From: Syngnathus acus
Taxonomy: Eukaryota > Chordata > Actinopteri > Syngnathiformes > Syngnathidae
Direction of reading: 5' to 3'
DNA: 64,000 nt
NCBI RefSeq assembly: GCF_901709675.1
Contig: NC_051088.1
Coordinates: 23,812,193 to 23,876,192 of the forward strand
The notes under the pieces were generated by a model, which saw nothing but the letters and a program-made list of their open reading frames with translations, was not told the origin of the DNA and ran no database searches. Shown here piece by piece: positions 13,520 through 25,280 of the stretch; position 1 is the first letter of the stretch, and every line of letters starts with the position of its first letter. A program made the position numbers and the translations under genes.

Positions 13520-13840
13520 TACATTTTGTGATTTGCAAGCCCTCTTTTTGTTGGGTGTCATACACATTGCACTTGATTTGAAGCTTTGAATTACTTTCAA
13601 AGTATTAACACAAGACTACCACAACCACTCGCCAATCAGATCAGCAAGAAACTGCTCTGCCGTCATTCTTCTCCCTCAATTTCCGATATTGTAAATATGT
13701 TCACGTTTTAAGGTCTTTACTTTTAACTTTTAGTAAATACAACACTTGAACGACTTCTACCTTTATTTATTTGTTTTAAAATACACATCTTGTATCTAAA
13801 CGTCCTCGGTTTAGAGCAGACAAGTGCTTGGCAGAGCAGC

Positions 13841-13855
13841 AGTGCCCCCTGGTGG
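13841..13855 (-). promoter_or_regulatory. CTCF-like motif between cers5 and tsc22d1
   Basis: AGTGCCCCCTGGTGG is the reverse complement of the CTCF core CCACCAGGGGGCACT with no mismatch. It sits between two genes, where insulator sites are expected, but binding is untested. Confidence 0.5.
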
Positions 13856-14267
13856 CCTAGATTATTTAACAGCTTCAGCCATTTCAGCGTCAAGGAATAT
13901 CAAACTATCAAATGAGCGCAATACACTTCTACAGACCTTTGTGTTTGCAAACAATAAATATATTCGTCAGAGTTCTTGCGGGTAGCTGAAAATAGTTGCA
14001 GTCAATCCTAAAACTAAACGAGAAGCTTTCTAAAAAAAAAATTTAAAAAAACCCTCTTAATTCTATGTCACATTTTGTAGCTCCTTATGATGACGAAATG
14101 ATTAAGATTGTCATTTTATGATTTTTTTTATGAATGGAAATTTGGCGGTGCACTTTGGGCTATTTGCACCTTTTTCGAATGTGGTTTTGTCCTGCTAATG
14201 TAAACTAAACCGAACTGAAATTTTATTTCGTATCAGAGATTCACATTTCGTAATGAAGGGGTAGATT

Positions 14268-14279
14268 TGCGCATGCGCA
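14268..14279. promoter_or_regulatory. NRF1 palindromic site upstream of tsc22d1
   Basis: TGCGCATGCGCA is the full palindromic NRF1 motif, common in CpG-island promoters. It lies about 700 bases before the tsc22d1 long-isoform ATG and about 390 bases before the candidate upstream exon end at 14666. Confidence 0.55.
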
Positions 14280-14962
14280 TATGCAGTGTTTGGCTTTCCC
14301 GTCCCCTCTGAACCTGACAGCCCGTTAGCTTCGCTTAGCTTAGCTGCCGCTGCTCGCCGGTTGGCAGTGATACAGCAAACAAGGACTCCATAGGACATAC
14401 GAGTTGTGCATGACTCCGCTTTTTGACACTGGCGCCATTTAGTTATCTTTGTCAGTTGATTGCTGGTGGAGTGTAAAAATCGCCAAGTTTGTTTTGGGGA
14501 AGAGGAGGACGTCTGCGCGAGGAATGGACTCGGCGACCGATTTCATGCGACATAGGTTGGACAGCTCGGAAGCTTCGTAGACCACCTGACCGCAGCCAAA
14601 CTATTTACGGCTAAATCTTCTTTCTTGCATTTGGCTCTGTCTGTGTGATATAAAATATGCATCAAGGTACGATAACTGTGTTTAGTGAAAGTAGTTGTTC
14701 CCGCTGACCTAACAGGGCTAACCAGTGGCTAGCAGAATTTCAAATCCATTTTTTCCAATCTGTTTTGTGAGGAGGGTGATCGTGTGCAGTAGCTTCTGAG
14801 TTAGCACATCCTAACTCGAAGGACTAGTCATTTTACAGATGGAGCTTGAGCATCATAATCTAGCTAGCATGATAGCTGAGCGTTAGCTACTAGTTAAGAA
14901 TCAAAAGCCCACCGGTAGTTTTCCAAGGATCCCCCAAAACCTGAACCCTCCTGTTGGCAGGG

Positions 14963-17900
14963 ATGCACCATCAGGACTTTTGTGGAGACCCACCCCCTAC
15001 TGGTAGCAGGAAAACTGTGTTTCATTACCGCAGGGGCAGCGGCGGCGGCGGGGCACCTGCCTCCTCCACTGGTTCTGGAGTCAATGCGCTTGAAGACAGT
15101 CCCCCTGCCGGAGCCTCCTCTCCGGGACCCCATCAACAGCCCGCATCCCAAATGCCTGGAGCTCAGGTGAAGAAAAAGAGTGGCTTCCAGATAACTAGTG
15201 TCACCTCTGCTCAGATCAACGTAAGCGGCAGTAATAGTTTGGCCGATGACACCGAGAGTTATGACGACCTGGACGAGTCCCACACCGAGGACTTGTCCTC
15301 TTCCGATATACTGGATGCGTCAGTGTCCCGAGCCACAGACACTGGCGTACCGGAGAGAAGTTCATCGGACGAGACATTAAACAGTCTCCATGGTGTTGAC
15401 ACCCCTGGCCTTGTGTCGCCCAATGAGCCTCCACATTCCAGCCAGGGAGCCCAGAAGCATCCCACCATGGTGAACGGGACAGTACCCCATCATTTGTATC
15501 CGCAGCAGCACAGTCATCAGCATCACTCTGATAACCTGGGAGGAGGTGAAACGTCATTGTCAGCACCGTTGGCTACCTCAAGCCAGCCGCTTTCCAAAAC
15601 GGGAGCGACCCCATCCCAGAGACCACCGGGGTTGGATAGCTCCAAACCCATAGGAGCAACAACACAACCATCAGCCCCTGTTGTTGGACGGACAACTGCG
15701 GACGCACATCCGAGTCTCCCTTCTGTCACTCCGCTTCCCCCGTCCGGCCAGTCGGGTTTTGACCACGCCGGCGTGAGTGGACCACCAGCTTCCGTTGGTG
15801 GCGCAACAGGCCAGTCAGCCAGCGCGTCCAACACTCACTCTCAGACCACTACCGGCTCTCGTTTCAGAGTGGTCAAACTGGACACCAACTCCGAGCCCTT
15901 CCGCAAAGGAAGATGGACATGTACCGAATATTACGAGAAGGATATTCCACCGCCGGCGACCTCTGAGGCACCCAAAGCTGCAGACCCGTCTGCAGAGACT
16001 GAGCCCGCTAATGCGGGAGTAAGTCCGAGTCTTCCAGCTGTCCAGCCGCCTCACACGCTGCAGCCTTATCAGCTGCCGAACCAGGACTTCTCCGGTCCTC
16101 ATACGATGCAGAGCCCACCGCAAGTTCCGGCCCAACCCAGCACCCTCGCCTACGTGTCACCCCAGGAGGTAGTAGGTGCAGCTCAAACTAAGATGCTCGG
16201 GGCAGCCGCGCCACAAGTCGGAATAAACCACCCCCCCTCCCTGGTGTCTCCTTACGCCGTGGAGCAGCACCAGGCTCAAACCACGGGAGGTTATGTTGCG
16301 CCTCACCTGGGTGGTCTACAGCCAGACTTTATCCAACCCACTGCTCCGTTCCAAACCCAGGTGCAGCCTCCCGTGGCGCACGTGAGCGTGTCACCGGGTT
16401 CAGCGGTCACGGCAAAGCCACTTGGCAGCCTGGCACAGCAGTCGCCCCATCAAGGTCATGTGGCTCCATCTGCCGTGGAAAGCTCAGTCGCCGGCCCGCC
16501 GCCATCTCGTCCCCTACATCTGGCTCCATCAGCGCTGGGGGCCCAGTACATGCCTTTGACTGCACTTCAAGCCGACCTACAGCCCCTTCTCACCCCAGGC
16601 GGCGCCCTCTACTCGGCCCCTCTGGCAGGAGGGAGCTCCCTTAAAACATCTCAACTGGAAGACGCGCAGAAACTTCTGTTTCAGCACCAGGGCCTGCTCG
16701 GACTTCCCAGGCTGGGCGCCGCCGGAGTCGGAGCGACGGCCGCCGACGCCGGCGTCACTGCCAGAAGCCTGGCCCACATGGGGATGTCCGTGGAGGCCAG
16801 CGCTTTTGTCGCTGCTGCTGCCGCTGCTGGCTTGAGGACTCAGCACGCTGAAGGAGAGGAGGACAGGTGAGATGAGATCTACCGGCTTCTTCAAATTCTC
16901 TCTCACATCTATCGAAATAAATCGGTCACGCAATCGACGACCGAAAGAATCGAAATAGATCCTTTGTCGCGAACGCAATCGACGACCAAGTCCACCTAGC
17001 GACTGTGTTGATGCTTTGAGACTTTGCGCAGACTTCAAATATTCAGCAGCAGCTCACTGTCGATGAGAAAACGAAGCTTCAAATTCGCTTCATGAACCAC
17101 TTTAATTAATTCAGTTGAATTAACCACAGCGGTTGTCTGCAAGTCGTCTGTTGTCCATATCGCCCGTTTTTAAAAATCTTTCATTGTATTTGTCTGGTTG
17201 TCTGCTCAGTTTTTTTTTTTCTTTCAAGTGGGCCGCAACAGACCATCTTTGATGTCAGCCTTTTCGTCCAAACACTCGGGAATTCATTTTGTTTTCTTTG
17301 CCACCAAAACATCATTCGTCTTTGCGTGAGCTTGTATTGCTAAGCTTTTATATTTTTATTTATTTTTTTGCTTTGGCTCCAGATTCTTTGCGTGGGATGA
17401 TTGCCACTTATTCTGTCGGATTGCTTTGAGCAGCAGGCATGTTGGCAGCTTACTTCATATTTTCTGGGAATTGAAAAACAAGTGTGTTTGAAAAGCAACA
17501 GGCAAGGGTGTGCCCTGTCCTTGGAAACCTCTGCGGACTGACGTGCTTATGTATTGTGCCTCCATGTCGTCCTCAAAATCCGTTGGCAGGAATTTGAACC
17601 CGCGGGTGCTGATATTATTCCGCTTTTGAAAAACTGCTGCATCATGTCACAAACATCATTTTTACCGACGAGATCTTTGACAGCAGTTCACGGATGTATC
17701 AAATGGCAAAGTCTGCCTGCTGCTATCACCCATAAAAGGTCCATTTGTCAGTTTTATGACCGTGGCCATTCAGTTGCGTGGGACAGTTTCTATTGAGTGA
17801 GTCATCGCACAAGCTGTTGTGTTGGCTTCACTTTGTGTTGAAACACTGTCATCAAAACCGAACCTTTTCACTGGGCTGAACAAACAAGCTTGTTTTGCAT

Positions 17901-20900
17901 TCTTGGGATTCTCAATTTGGGGTTTTGGCGAGTTGTTTTGGAACACTTCTTAGGCCCCAATTAATTATTTTGTTGCTGTCGCTTAATTACAACATGTAGG
18001 GGATCATTTATACTTATATTCGAACAACTCGACAAAATGGCGAGCTCGCTATTAAAGGACACAATAAAAGCGGATCGTTTGATTCCCTCCGCAGGCATCT
18101 TATTCCAGGATTCGCCACACGGGGGCAGTGTCGGCCCTTTAATGCTTCCACTGTGCTTTATATAATAATCTTAACGTGTTTTTTGGGAGTTGCTGACCTA
18201 AATGTGCTTTTCTCACCACTTTGGGGGTTTTCCCTGCACGCAATGCGAGAACGAATCGGGCACTTTGAAAGTGTTTCCATCTTACTGTCAAATTAGTGCT
18301 GATTGATTTTAAAATCCTGCTTGTGCTTAGAAAGACTTGCCTCCTTAAATTTGGCTTAAGTCTACCAAGAAAATTCGGTTTTGGAATTATGGTGGTACTG
18401 TATTGAGCCTTCACAGATTAAGAAAAAAGCCTCCTGTGCCAACAAGATGACATTGACGTTTGCGTGCCTCTCCTTCCCGCTTCTCCTTTCTTCATGTTGA
18501 TGCACTTGGTGCTTTTGGATGTTAAAAAAAAAAATCCCACATCAATTTCTCTGTTCTAATCTTCAATTTGCAACCATCTCAAACTCTCCCTCTACTTCTT
18601 CCCAGTGGGCGTGGTTCCAAATGGAGTTTTAGCCACAACAATGCATGAATTATTGATCCCAAATTCTTGGCATGACAGCTTTGTTGGTCTCCCTATAAAT
18701 CGAATGTCTCCTCTTCCCTCTAAGATGAAATCCTTGCATGGTTTCACTAAAGGGGCGAAAATGTTGTACTTGATCTCTCCTCTGGTGGACCATATGGCAG
18801 CGGGCTGGTTACGTAAAACATTGCGTGCTGGCTCCAGAGGCTCTCGTGAGACGCGTTTGAGATTTGGGCTTTTGCTTATCTGTCTTTAGTGTGTGTCTTG
18901 CCAACGGCGGAGGGCGGGCTTGATCCTCGATTGCAAACGGAAGCTTCCTCTTTCTTGCCACATTTGCTCTCCATCTCTGGAATATCGTTCCCGTCCAAGC
19001 GCTCATGACTTTGTGGCTCGTCATTGAATATCATCAGGCCTACGACTTGAGGACAAGTTATGGAGAAGTTGACAGGGGAGTGAGCTAATCACAGGGGAAC
19101 ACTCGTAAAAGGAGAAAAAAAAAATGGACGCCAGTGTGAGCTCCATTCTTCACCCTCGAAACATATATGGGTCAGCCCTTTATAGTGTTTTGGACGGATG
19201 GGCCCGGAATGAAAGAGTCCCATCTGGGCTTCCTATGAAGTCACGGCGTCACGGTCTCACCGTATTGGTTGAGCCGAAGCCCCAGCGCCGTCTACGATTG
19301 GCTGAAAGTGGACCTATCTCAACATCGCCAAGATCTCCCTGAAACCGGTTTATAGCCTTTTGTTCTGACAACCGTCTGCTCACCCTCTTTAAAATAAACA
19401 ACACGCAGTAAACTCCTACTGTAAATGGAAAAAAGAAAGAACATTAATTGAATTGTTAATTGAATTATTCTCACCTTGCTGCCACATTTTGAGGCAAGCT
19501 GGGTAAACTCTTGCCTTGGCTTTAGTCTTTGTCCGCCCTGACTCACATGGAGATGCACGTGAGGCCAGCGGAGCTGTGTGTGTGTATGTGTGTGTGTATG
19601 GCCAATGTATGTGCACTAATGCCAAGTGACAGCGCAGCCACATAACTTAAACGTAGACACGGTCCTTCCCGTTTTGAACATCCGAGCTGAATGTTAAGAT
19701 GTTTCCTCAGTTGGCTTTCCCACCCAAAACTGCTTGGAGCGTTGCAGGCTTGGAGTGTCTCGATATTTCTTGAGAGCATCTTGTTGGAAAACGAGCACGC
19801 AAACGCTGGGCGGGGCTTGTCGACGATGATGCCTGCGCTAACTGGGTATGTGGTCAAAAAGGGCTCATCGCATTGGATGGCTTGCTCTAATCTCTACTGA
19901 CAGTTTACATAACAACACAAGGGGAGGTGATGTGAATCCTGCTGGAGTGACGTCACACTTGAGCCTCTCACCACGCTACCAGTCTTGGATTCAGACACAC
20001 GGCCGCCGTAGGGGGGTACACGCACACCCGCTCCTTTCCCCCCGTCCTCCTCGGGCGCAGTCCCGGGACTACGTAGTGGGTCAGACTCCCCCAATGTGAA
20101 GCGCCGAGGGGGAGTCAGGGGGGTCGGGTCTGGAGGACGGACGGACGGAGGAGGCGCAGTGGTGGTGCTTGTTTTGGGTGAGGGGTCGGGGGGGGTGCCG
20201 CATGGACTTTTTGTTTTTACTCTGAGCATCAATGAGAGAGAAGGGGCTGGCCCGGGCCGGAGGAGCGCAGGGTCGCGACGCCATGGCCGTGAAGCTTCTT
20301 TTCTGGGAGCTGGAGAAGCATCTGAAGAGGTAACGATGGAGTTCTTTTGTTGTGCGCTGGTGTCGTTCAACTGCAATAATGTCGGGTGGGCTTTCAAGTT
20401 CGACTCCCTGTCGCAATGTGTCAAAACAACCCCTCAGCAAACGCAGACCCCGACCTGTCTGATCTTCTCTCTTTTTGCATGTGCAAGCCGAGGTCCCCCG
20501 TCTTGGTCAATGACTGGCACAGCTGAACATCATGTTCCGCTCTCGTGTTAGCGTCCTTATTGCACTGCCCCCTAGTGGCCCAACAAAGCATGTCACTCAT
20601 CAACATACAGTCAAGGCCCTGTCTACTCTTTCATGGTATTCATGAATTTACCATATTCATGTTCATCACCAATTATTAGTGCGAAAAAGTCAATTATTCC
20701 CCCAATGTTTATTTTGAGCTATTTCTTTAGAATGCCACAAGATGGCGCCCAACACCTAACTAATGGAAAAGTAGTAATTGGTGGCAACTGTCATATAAGG
20801 TGTTTGCACTCAATGGAGGAGTCTGGGTTGTTAGCAGATAAAGGAGGAGGTGTTGGAGGCTCTGATGGGAGTATGTGGTTTAACTGGATCCTCCAATCAA

Positions 20901-23516
20901 CTATTTGTGCTCTTTGTCAAAAGTGTTGCCATAGTGATGGCATCAGTCCTACTAACTAGTGATTGCTGCAGAAGCACCTGCGGTGATGTCATCATGTTTT
21001 TTTGTGATTTGATCAGCTCCTTGGGAAATTGATTGTTTGGTTTCAATTCCGTTCATATTTGCACGGCTTTAATGTTTCCAAACAATGAGCAACTGTGATG
21101 TCATTTTCAGTCAACAGCAAGTGGCAAAATGGCCGCCACCTGAAATGGATAAAAACGGGTGCATTTGATTTGATCCTGGATTCATATTCCACAAATGCAA
21201 TATTAATCGGAATATTGCATTGAGTGGGGGTGCATACAACATATTACTGTCAACAAAACATTTGAATTAATTACACTTTACGAAACAATTTGATTCCTTT
21301 ACACTCTAATGCTCTTTAGATTTACAACACAGCGCTATTTATTTGCCAAAAATGTGTAACAAGAAAATGTTTTGAAGAGGGCACTAACTGATTAATGGCT
21401 TTTCACTTTCTTTCAACGCGAATCATTTCTCATATTCGATTAAATTATGAGCAGGACTGACCAGAAGGTGGCGACATTTTCTTTCAGTGTTTCTTTTCAA
21501 CACCATCAAATGCGTTCATGTATTTCAATAAAAAAAAAGATACTATGCGTCACAATATTAGGCTATTATAACTGAAGTCGGTATCTCTATTAGATGTCCT
21601 GCATACAATTCTGTTTCCCCCAAACTGATACTGCCGCGGATATTGTCATGCAAATGAGCCTTGCTTGCAGCCAATCAGGCGGCTGCTAGCCTCCCCCCCC
21701 CCCCCTCCCGCACGCATTTTGCGGCCAGCCAGGCACTTGTCAGCCCTCCCTCCCTCGCTTGCACCTCAGTCTTTGTGCTGATCTCGGCGGCCGCGGAGCT
21801 ACAGAATGCGCTCCGGTTTGACATTTGTTCTGCCGGACGTCTTGTGAGCCGGGCCGAGCCGCGGTGGCGCGTTGATGGACCGGATAGCATGAATTCGCAG
21901 TGTTACACGGTGGCGATGGACCTTGGCGTTTGCCAACTGCGCAATTTCTCCATCTCGTTTCTGTCCTCCGTACTCGGCAAGGAGAGCGCGTCGGTCAGGC
22001 TTGACAGGAGGTAATTCTTCTTTTGCGCTAAAACGAAACTCTTTGCGTGCGCTTTTCCTGCGCTTGTTTTTTTTTTTGGTGTCTGTCTCCTTTGTTGCGT
22101 TACCTGCCGCAACAATCGGCCCGTCTTGCACCATACTAGCGCCTTTCAGACCATCCAGTTGGTTAACGATGTGCTTTGAATTGTGTTTCAGCTCTTCGGG
22201 TGCAAGTGTCGTGGCCATTGACAACAAGATTGAGCAAGCCATGGTAAGTAGTTGTCCTCATCCGCACCATTACCTCGCTCGTGTGAGCTTCCACTGGCGT
22301 TACGTAATGCCGAGGCAAGTCCGGCCATTTGTTTCCTCCTCGTGTTTTTCGCGATATGACTTTGGGGGTAGTTAAATAACCGGGACGGATTATTTCGAAT
22401 AGTTATTTCGAATGAACCTAGGCCGCCTTAATAGGGAAAGGGCATCTGCGCGTCAAAAGTCAGGAAGGTAATAACTTGATTTGAATAAGGCTCATCCATA
22501 AACCGGGATGAAGAATAAGATTGTGGCCGTGCACTGTCACGATTTGGACAGATGATGTGGGCCAAACTGAGATTCACACGCTACATCCCCTCCTCCCACA
22601 TCCCCATCCCATCCTCTCCTCAGCAGCATGTTGCTAGGCAGGCAGCGGCCTCCCCTCCTGTCGGTATAAATAACTTGGCCAGCGATTGGCTCCTCACACT
22701 CGGCACGGGAACATTTTGTTCCGCGGCTGCACAAAGAGGAAGGGATGCTCGGATTAAAACGTGCTAATCCCCCTTCGGCCATCGTCGTCGTCGTCATCTC
22801 GGTGACGCTGGGCGGACAGCGTCCCGGGTCAAGCTCGCTCGGGATGTTGCGAGACGTGGCCGAGTAAAGGCTGGCAATTTGTAGAAGTTGAAAAGTTTCC
22901 AGGGGAATTAATAGAAGAAAAAGTAGGTTTTGTGAAATTGAGGCCTGGCTCTTAGGGAACGTAAATATCCATCCATCCATTGTTGGGTGGCGTGTGCATT
23001 ATTGATCACTTTTGAATGAGTCAAGATGAGTTTGAGTAAAATTCATGTTTTTATTTATTTATTTTTTTTGCAATGAATGAATTGATTGTTCGATAGAATG
23101 TTCCAAATGTGATTAGTTTCTAATGTCAGGCATATTCTCCATGGATATCGTCTCAGTGTTCACTGTGAGAATGAATTTGTACTATCTCAAAGTCACGGGC
23201 CGAGGTTGTTTTAACGAGTCCCCTCCCTCCCCCTCCCTCTCAGGACCTGGTGAAGAGTCACCTGATGTACGCCGTGCGCGAGGAGGTGGAGGTGCTCAAG
23301 GAGCAAATCAAGGAGCTGATGGAGCGCAACACTCAACTGGAGCAAGAGAACAACCTTCTCAAGACCCTGGCCAGCCCCGAGCAGATGGCTCAGTTCCAGG
23401 CCCAAGTCCAGACGGGCGGCTCCCCCACCGGCACCGCTCTGCCGCCTCAGGTCCCGAGCTCGGCGGGAACCGCGCAAGCCCTCCCCTCTGCACAGAACTC
23501 CGGCTCGTCCGCCTGA
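14963..23516 (+). CDS. tsc22d1: TSC22 domain family protein 1, long isoform
   Basis: Three coding exons: 14963-16866, 22192-22243 and 23244-23516, giving 742 residues (human long form about 1070). Visible: [16 protein letters not shown], then [30 protein letters not shown] and [20 protein letters not shown], which are the conserved N-terminal boxes of long TSC22 proteins; a low-complexity Pro/Gln/Ser/Ala middle; and the C-terminal TSC box ([17 protein letters not shown]) followed by the leucine zipper ([20 protein letters not shown]). Long TSC22 proteins bind WNK/NRBP1 through the N-terminal boxes and dimerise through the zipper. The ATG at 14963 follows an in-frame stop at 14942; alternatively an upstream ATG at 14657 could join in frame across a 14667-14960 intron, beginning MHQ as in human. 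Shorter than human mainly in the low-complexity middle. Confidence 0.93.
20232..20329 (+). CDS. tsc22d1: Candidate third first exon of tsc22d1
   Basis: ATG at 20232 (in-frame TGA nine bases upstream) and a second in-frame ATG at 20283 with a strong context (GCCATGG) lead to [12 protein letters not shown] and a donor at AAGAG/GTAACG (20329/20330). It ends in the same phase as the two known-type first exons, so it would splice to the exon at 22192 and give a TSC-box protein of about 140 residues (or about 123 from the second ATG). Upstream sequence (20000-20230) is very GC-rich. I do not recall this N-terminus from any described isoform. Alternatively it may be a chance open frame. Confidence 0.45.
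20563..20578 (-). promoter_or_regulatory. CTCF-like motif in tsc22d1 intron
   Basis: CACTGCCCCCTAGTGG is the reverse complement of a CTCF core (CCACTAGGGGGCAGTG). It lies between the candidate exon at 20232-20329 and the short-isoform promoter, a position where it could separate alternative promoters. Confidence 0.45.
21601..21888 (+). promoter_or_regulatory. Promoter of the tsc22d1 short isoform
   Basis: An octamer ATGCAAAT (21648-21655), a CCAAT box (21671-21675), a C-rich run (21694-21706) and CpG-rich sequence follow each other directly before the short-isoform ATG at 21889. This arrangement fits an independent internal promoter, as known for the TSC22D1 short transcript in mammals. Confidence 0.55.
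21889..23516 (+). CDS. tsc22d1: TSC22 domain family protein 1, short isoform
   Basis: A separate first exon (21889-22010) splices to 22192-22243 and 23244-23516, giving 148 residues; the human short form has 144. The N-terminus [19 protein letters not shown] and SASVRLD matches the TSC22D1-short/GILZ-type head, which differs from the long form. The TSC box and leucine zipper are shared. The short form acts as a small leucine-zipper regulator, often glucocorticoid- or TGF-beta-responsive in mammals, with effects on growth that can oppose the long form. The donor is AGGAG/GTAATT. Confidence 0.93.
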
Positions 23517-24540
23517 AGAGAAAGGATCTCTGTACTGTGACCCCCCCGCCCGCCACCAACTATGCCACCATCCCGAGGATCCCCATCAAGTTTTTTGTCG
23601 CACATTAATTTATTCTGCCTTGTCTCGTGACTTTTACCTGCTTAGACAATCACAGTTGTCATGGTGATGGGCAGGTGGTGGGGGGTGGAGCACCAAGCGG
23701 GCATGAATTGAAGCCCAGTCGGTGTGGAACATGTGCCAACGTCAGCCCTCCACCTCGACCCAGCACACACATTCCATTTTTTTTCCCCCCTACATGCACA
23801 TGTCGCTGCTAACGTTAGATGAACTTTACTGGAGGACTTGCAACCCCCCCCCTCGGTTTGGGAATCAGTCATTTCAAGTTGTGATGTTCCGGGATGGACT
23901 GCATTACGTGTGTTAGTGCCACTTGACTTTGTACTTGGAGGGCTCGGTGTTGTTCTCTGGTGTCACGTTGCCCCCTCCCATCGCCCCCTCCCCTGTTGGA
24001 AGAGGAATTCAATATTTATGCAGGGAATCAATGTTGTTTTTGTAGGGTAAACCGGGGAAGGGTTAAGTTTTACTTTCTGTTTGCTCTCGTCGATGTAATT
24101 TAATGTCCCGGTGATGTATAAAAGAGGAATAACGGAGAAGGAGACGATCGGACTGTTTGTAGGTTTGTACAGATCAAACACATGTCCACTTCTGCAAAGT
24201 GCCTGGTTTCTAACCATAGATACATATATAGTCTCATTTCAGTTGGTGTAAATATATTTGTGTATATATCTATCTATGGTTTGCCAGGTGAGGAAGTACC
24301 TGTGATGTCAGCTACCCAGGATGGGAACAGATGAGGATCGTTGACCTCTGCGCTGAACACTGTCTCTCCTGCGGTGACTGTATTGTCACTTTGCTCACTC
24401 AAAACAACAGCGACTGTTTCTCTTTGCCGATGTTTGTCTCTTACATTGTTTTGTTGAAGCGATGGAGGATGTTTTCCTTTTTTTTTTTGGTCTTTTTGTG
24501 CAGCCAATTATTTGTGTTGCTGCCTGGACTCAGAGGACAT

Positions 24541-24560
24541 ACACACACACACACACACAC
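24541..24560. repeat. (CA)n microsatellite in tsc22d1 3' UTR
   Basis: Ten uninterrupted AC units within the tsc22d1 3' UTR, about 110 bases before the poly(A) signal. Confidence 0.85.
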
Positions 24561-24667
24561 TTGGCAAATGGAGGAATGCCTCGTAGAAAATATGTCAATG
24601 TTTTGTGCATGTTCCTCAGCCCATCACAAATGTGACGTAACAATTTGCACTAGACAGTTGCACCTCA

Positions 24668-24673
24668 AATAAA
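24668..24673 (+). terminator. tsc22d1 poly(A) signal (AATAAA)
   Basis: Canonical AATAAA about 1150 bases after the stop, followed within 40 bases by a T/GT-rich stretch (CTGTCTTTGTTCTTTACTGG). Both tsc22d1 isoforms would share it. Confidence 0.7.
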
Positions 24674-25094
24674 AGTGAAAACAAAGAAAAAATGGACTGT
24701 CTTTGTTCTTTACTGGTAATATGATAAAACAAGCTAAAATCCAGATTTTAATTGCTGAATGTATCGCGCCATGCTAAAAAATAAATTCATAAACTGCATC
24801 AATGTGTGTTAAAAGCCTTTTTGGACGTTACTTTGTTCAAGAGTTCATGCTTTTTTTTATTTTTATCGATAGATTTGCAAATATTTAGTCAATTTCACTT
24901 TGTCATGGGGTGTTGTGTCTAAAGGGGGATGAATTTAATCCATTTTGGAATAAAGCAACATGAATGGATGGATATGTATAATGGCATATTATCATTATTT
25001 ATTTATTCATTCATTTATTTTTAATATTAGTGGTATTATTGTCTTAAATCCAATTTCTTTGTCACCGACGCTTCTGTCTATGCCGTGGTCCTTC

Positions 25095-25280
25095 TTACGC
25101 ATGCGCATCACACACCAGAACGTTGAACGTACGTACTCAGTCCGGATCTCTGCGATTGGCTCCATAGGAACAAGCCTCCGTACAGATCGCGTGTTGGCCA
25201 CGCCCCCAGCTCGCTCAATGTCACGTGGACCGTGCACGCTTATTTCGTGATCGGGAACGCGCCTCAGCGCGCGGTGACGA
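25095..25280. promoter_or_regulatory. Orphan promoter-like CpG cluster
   Basis: Within 190 bases there is an NRF1-like ACGCATGCGCA, a CCAAT box on the minus strand (ATTGG at 25155), a CACGCCCCC GC-type box, an E-box TCACGTG and a run of CpGs (CGCGCCTCAGCGCGCGG). No recognised gene begins on either side. Confidence 0.35.

Larger units (their letters stand above)
12980..14962 (+). other. cers5 3' UTR and tsc22d1 5' region
   Basis: After the cers5 3' UTR comes AT-rich spacer, then a CTCF-like motif (13841-13855), a perfect NRF1 site (14268-14279), and the CpG-bearing tsc22d1 promoter/5' UTR (about 14300-14660). An in-frame TGA at 14942-14944 precedes the tsc22d1 ATG if the transcript is unspliced here. 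Confidence 0.5.
16867..21600 (+). other. tsc22d1 large first intron
   Basis: Apart from the candidate exon at 20232-20329 and the CTCF-like motifs at 20563-20578 and 21461-21473, I see no exon. The open frame at 18605-18889 has no family resemblance. A GC-rich block at 19960-20330 looks like a second promoter region. Confidence 0.45.

Noticed and set aside
18605-18889. 94-codon frame inside the tsc22d1 intron
   Set aside because: Its start follows a possible acceptor, but there is no donor, no domain and no phase logic with neighbouring exons.
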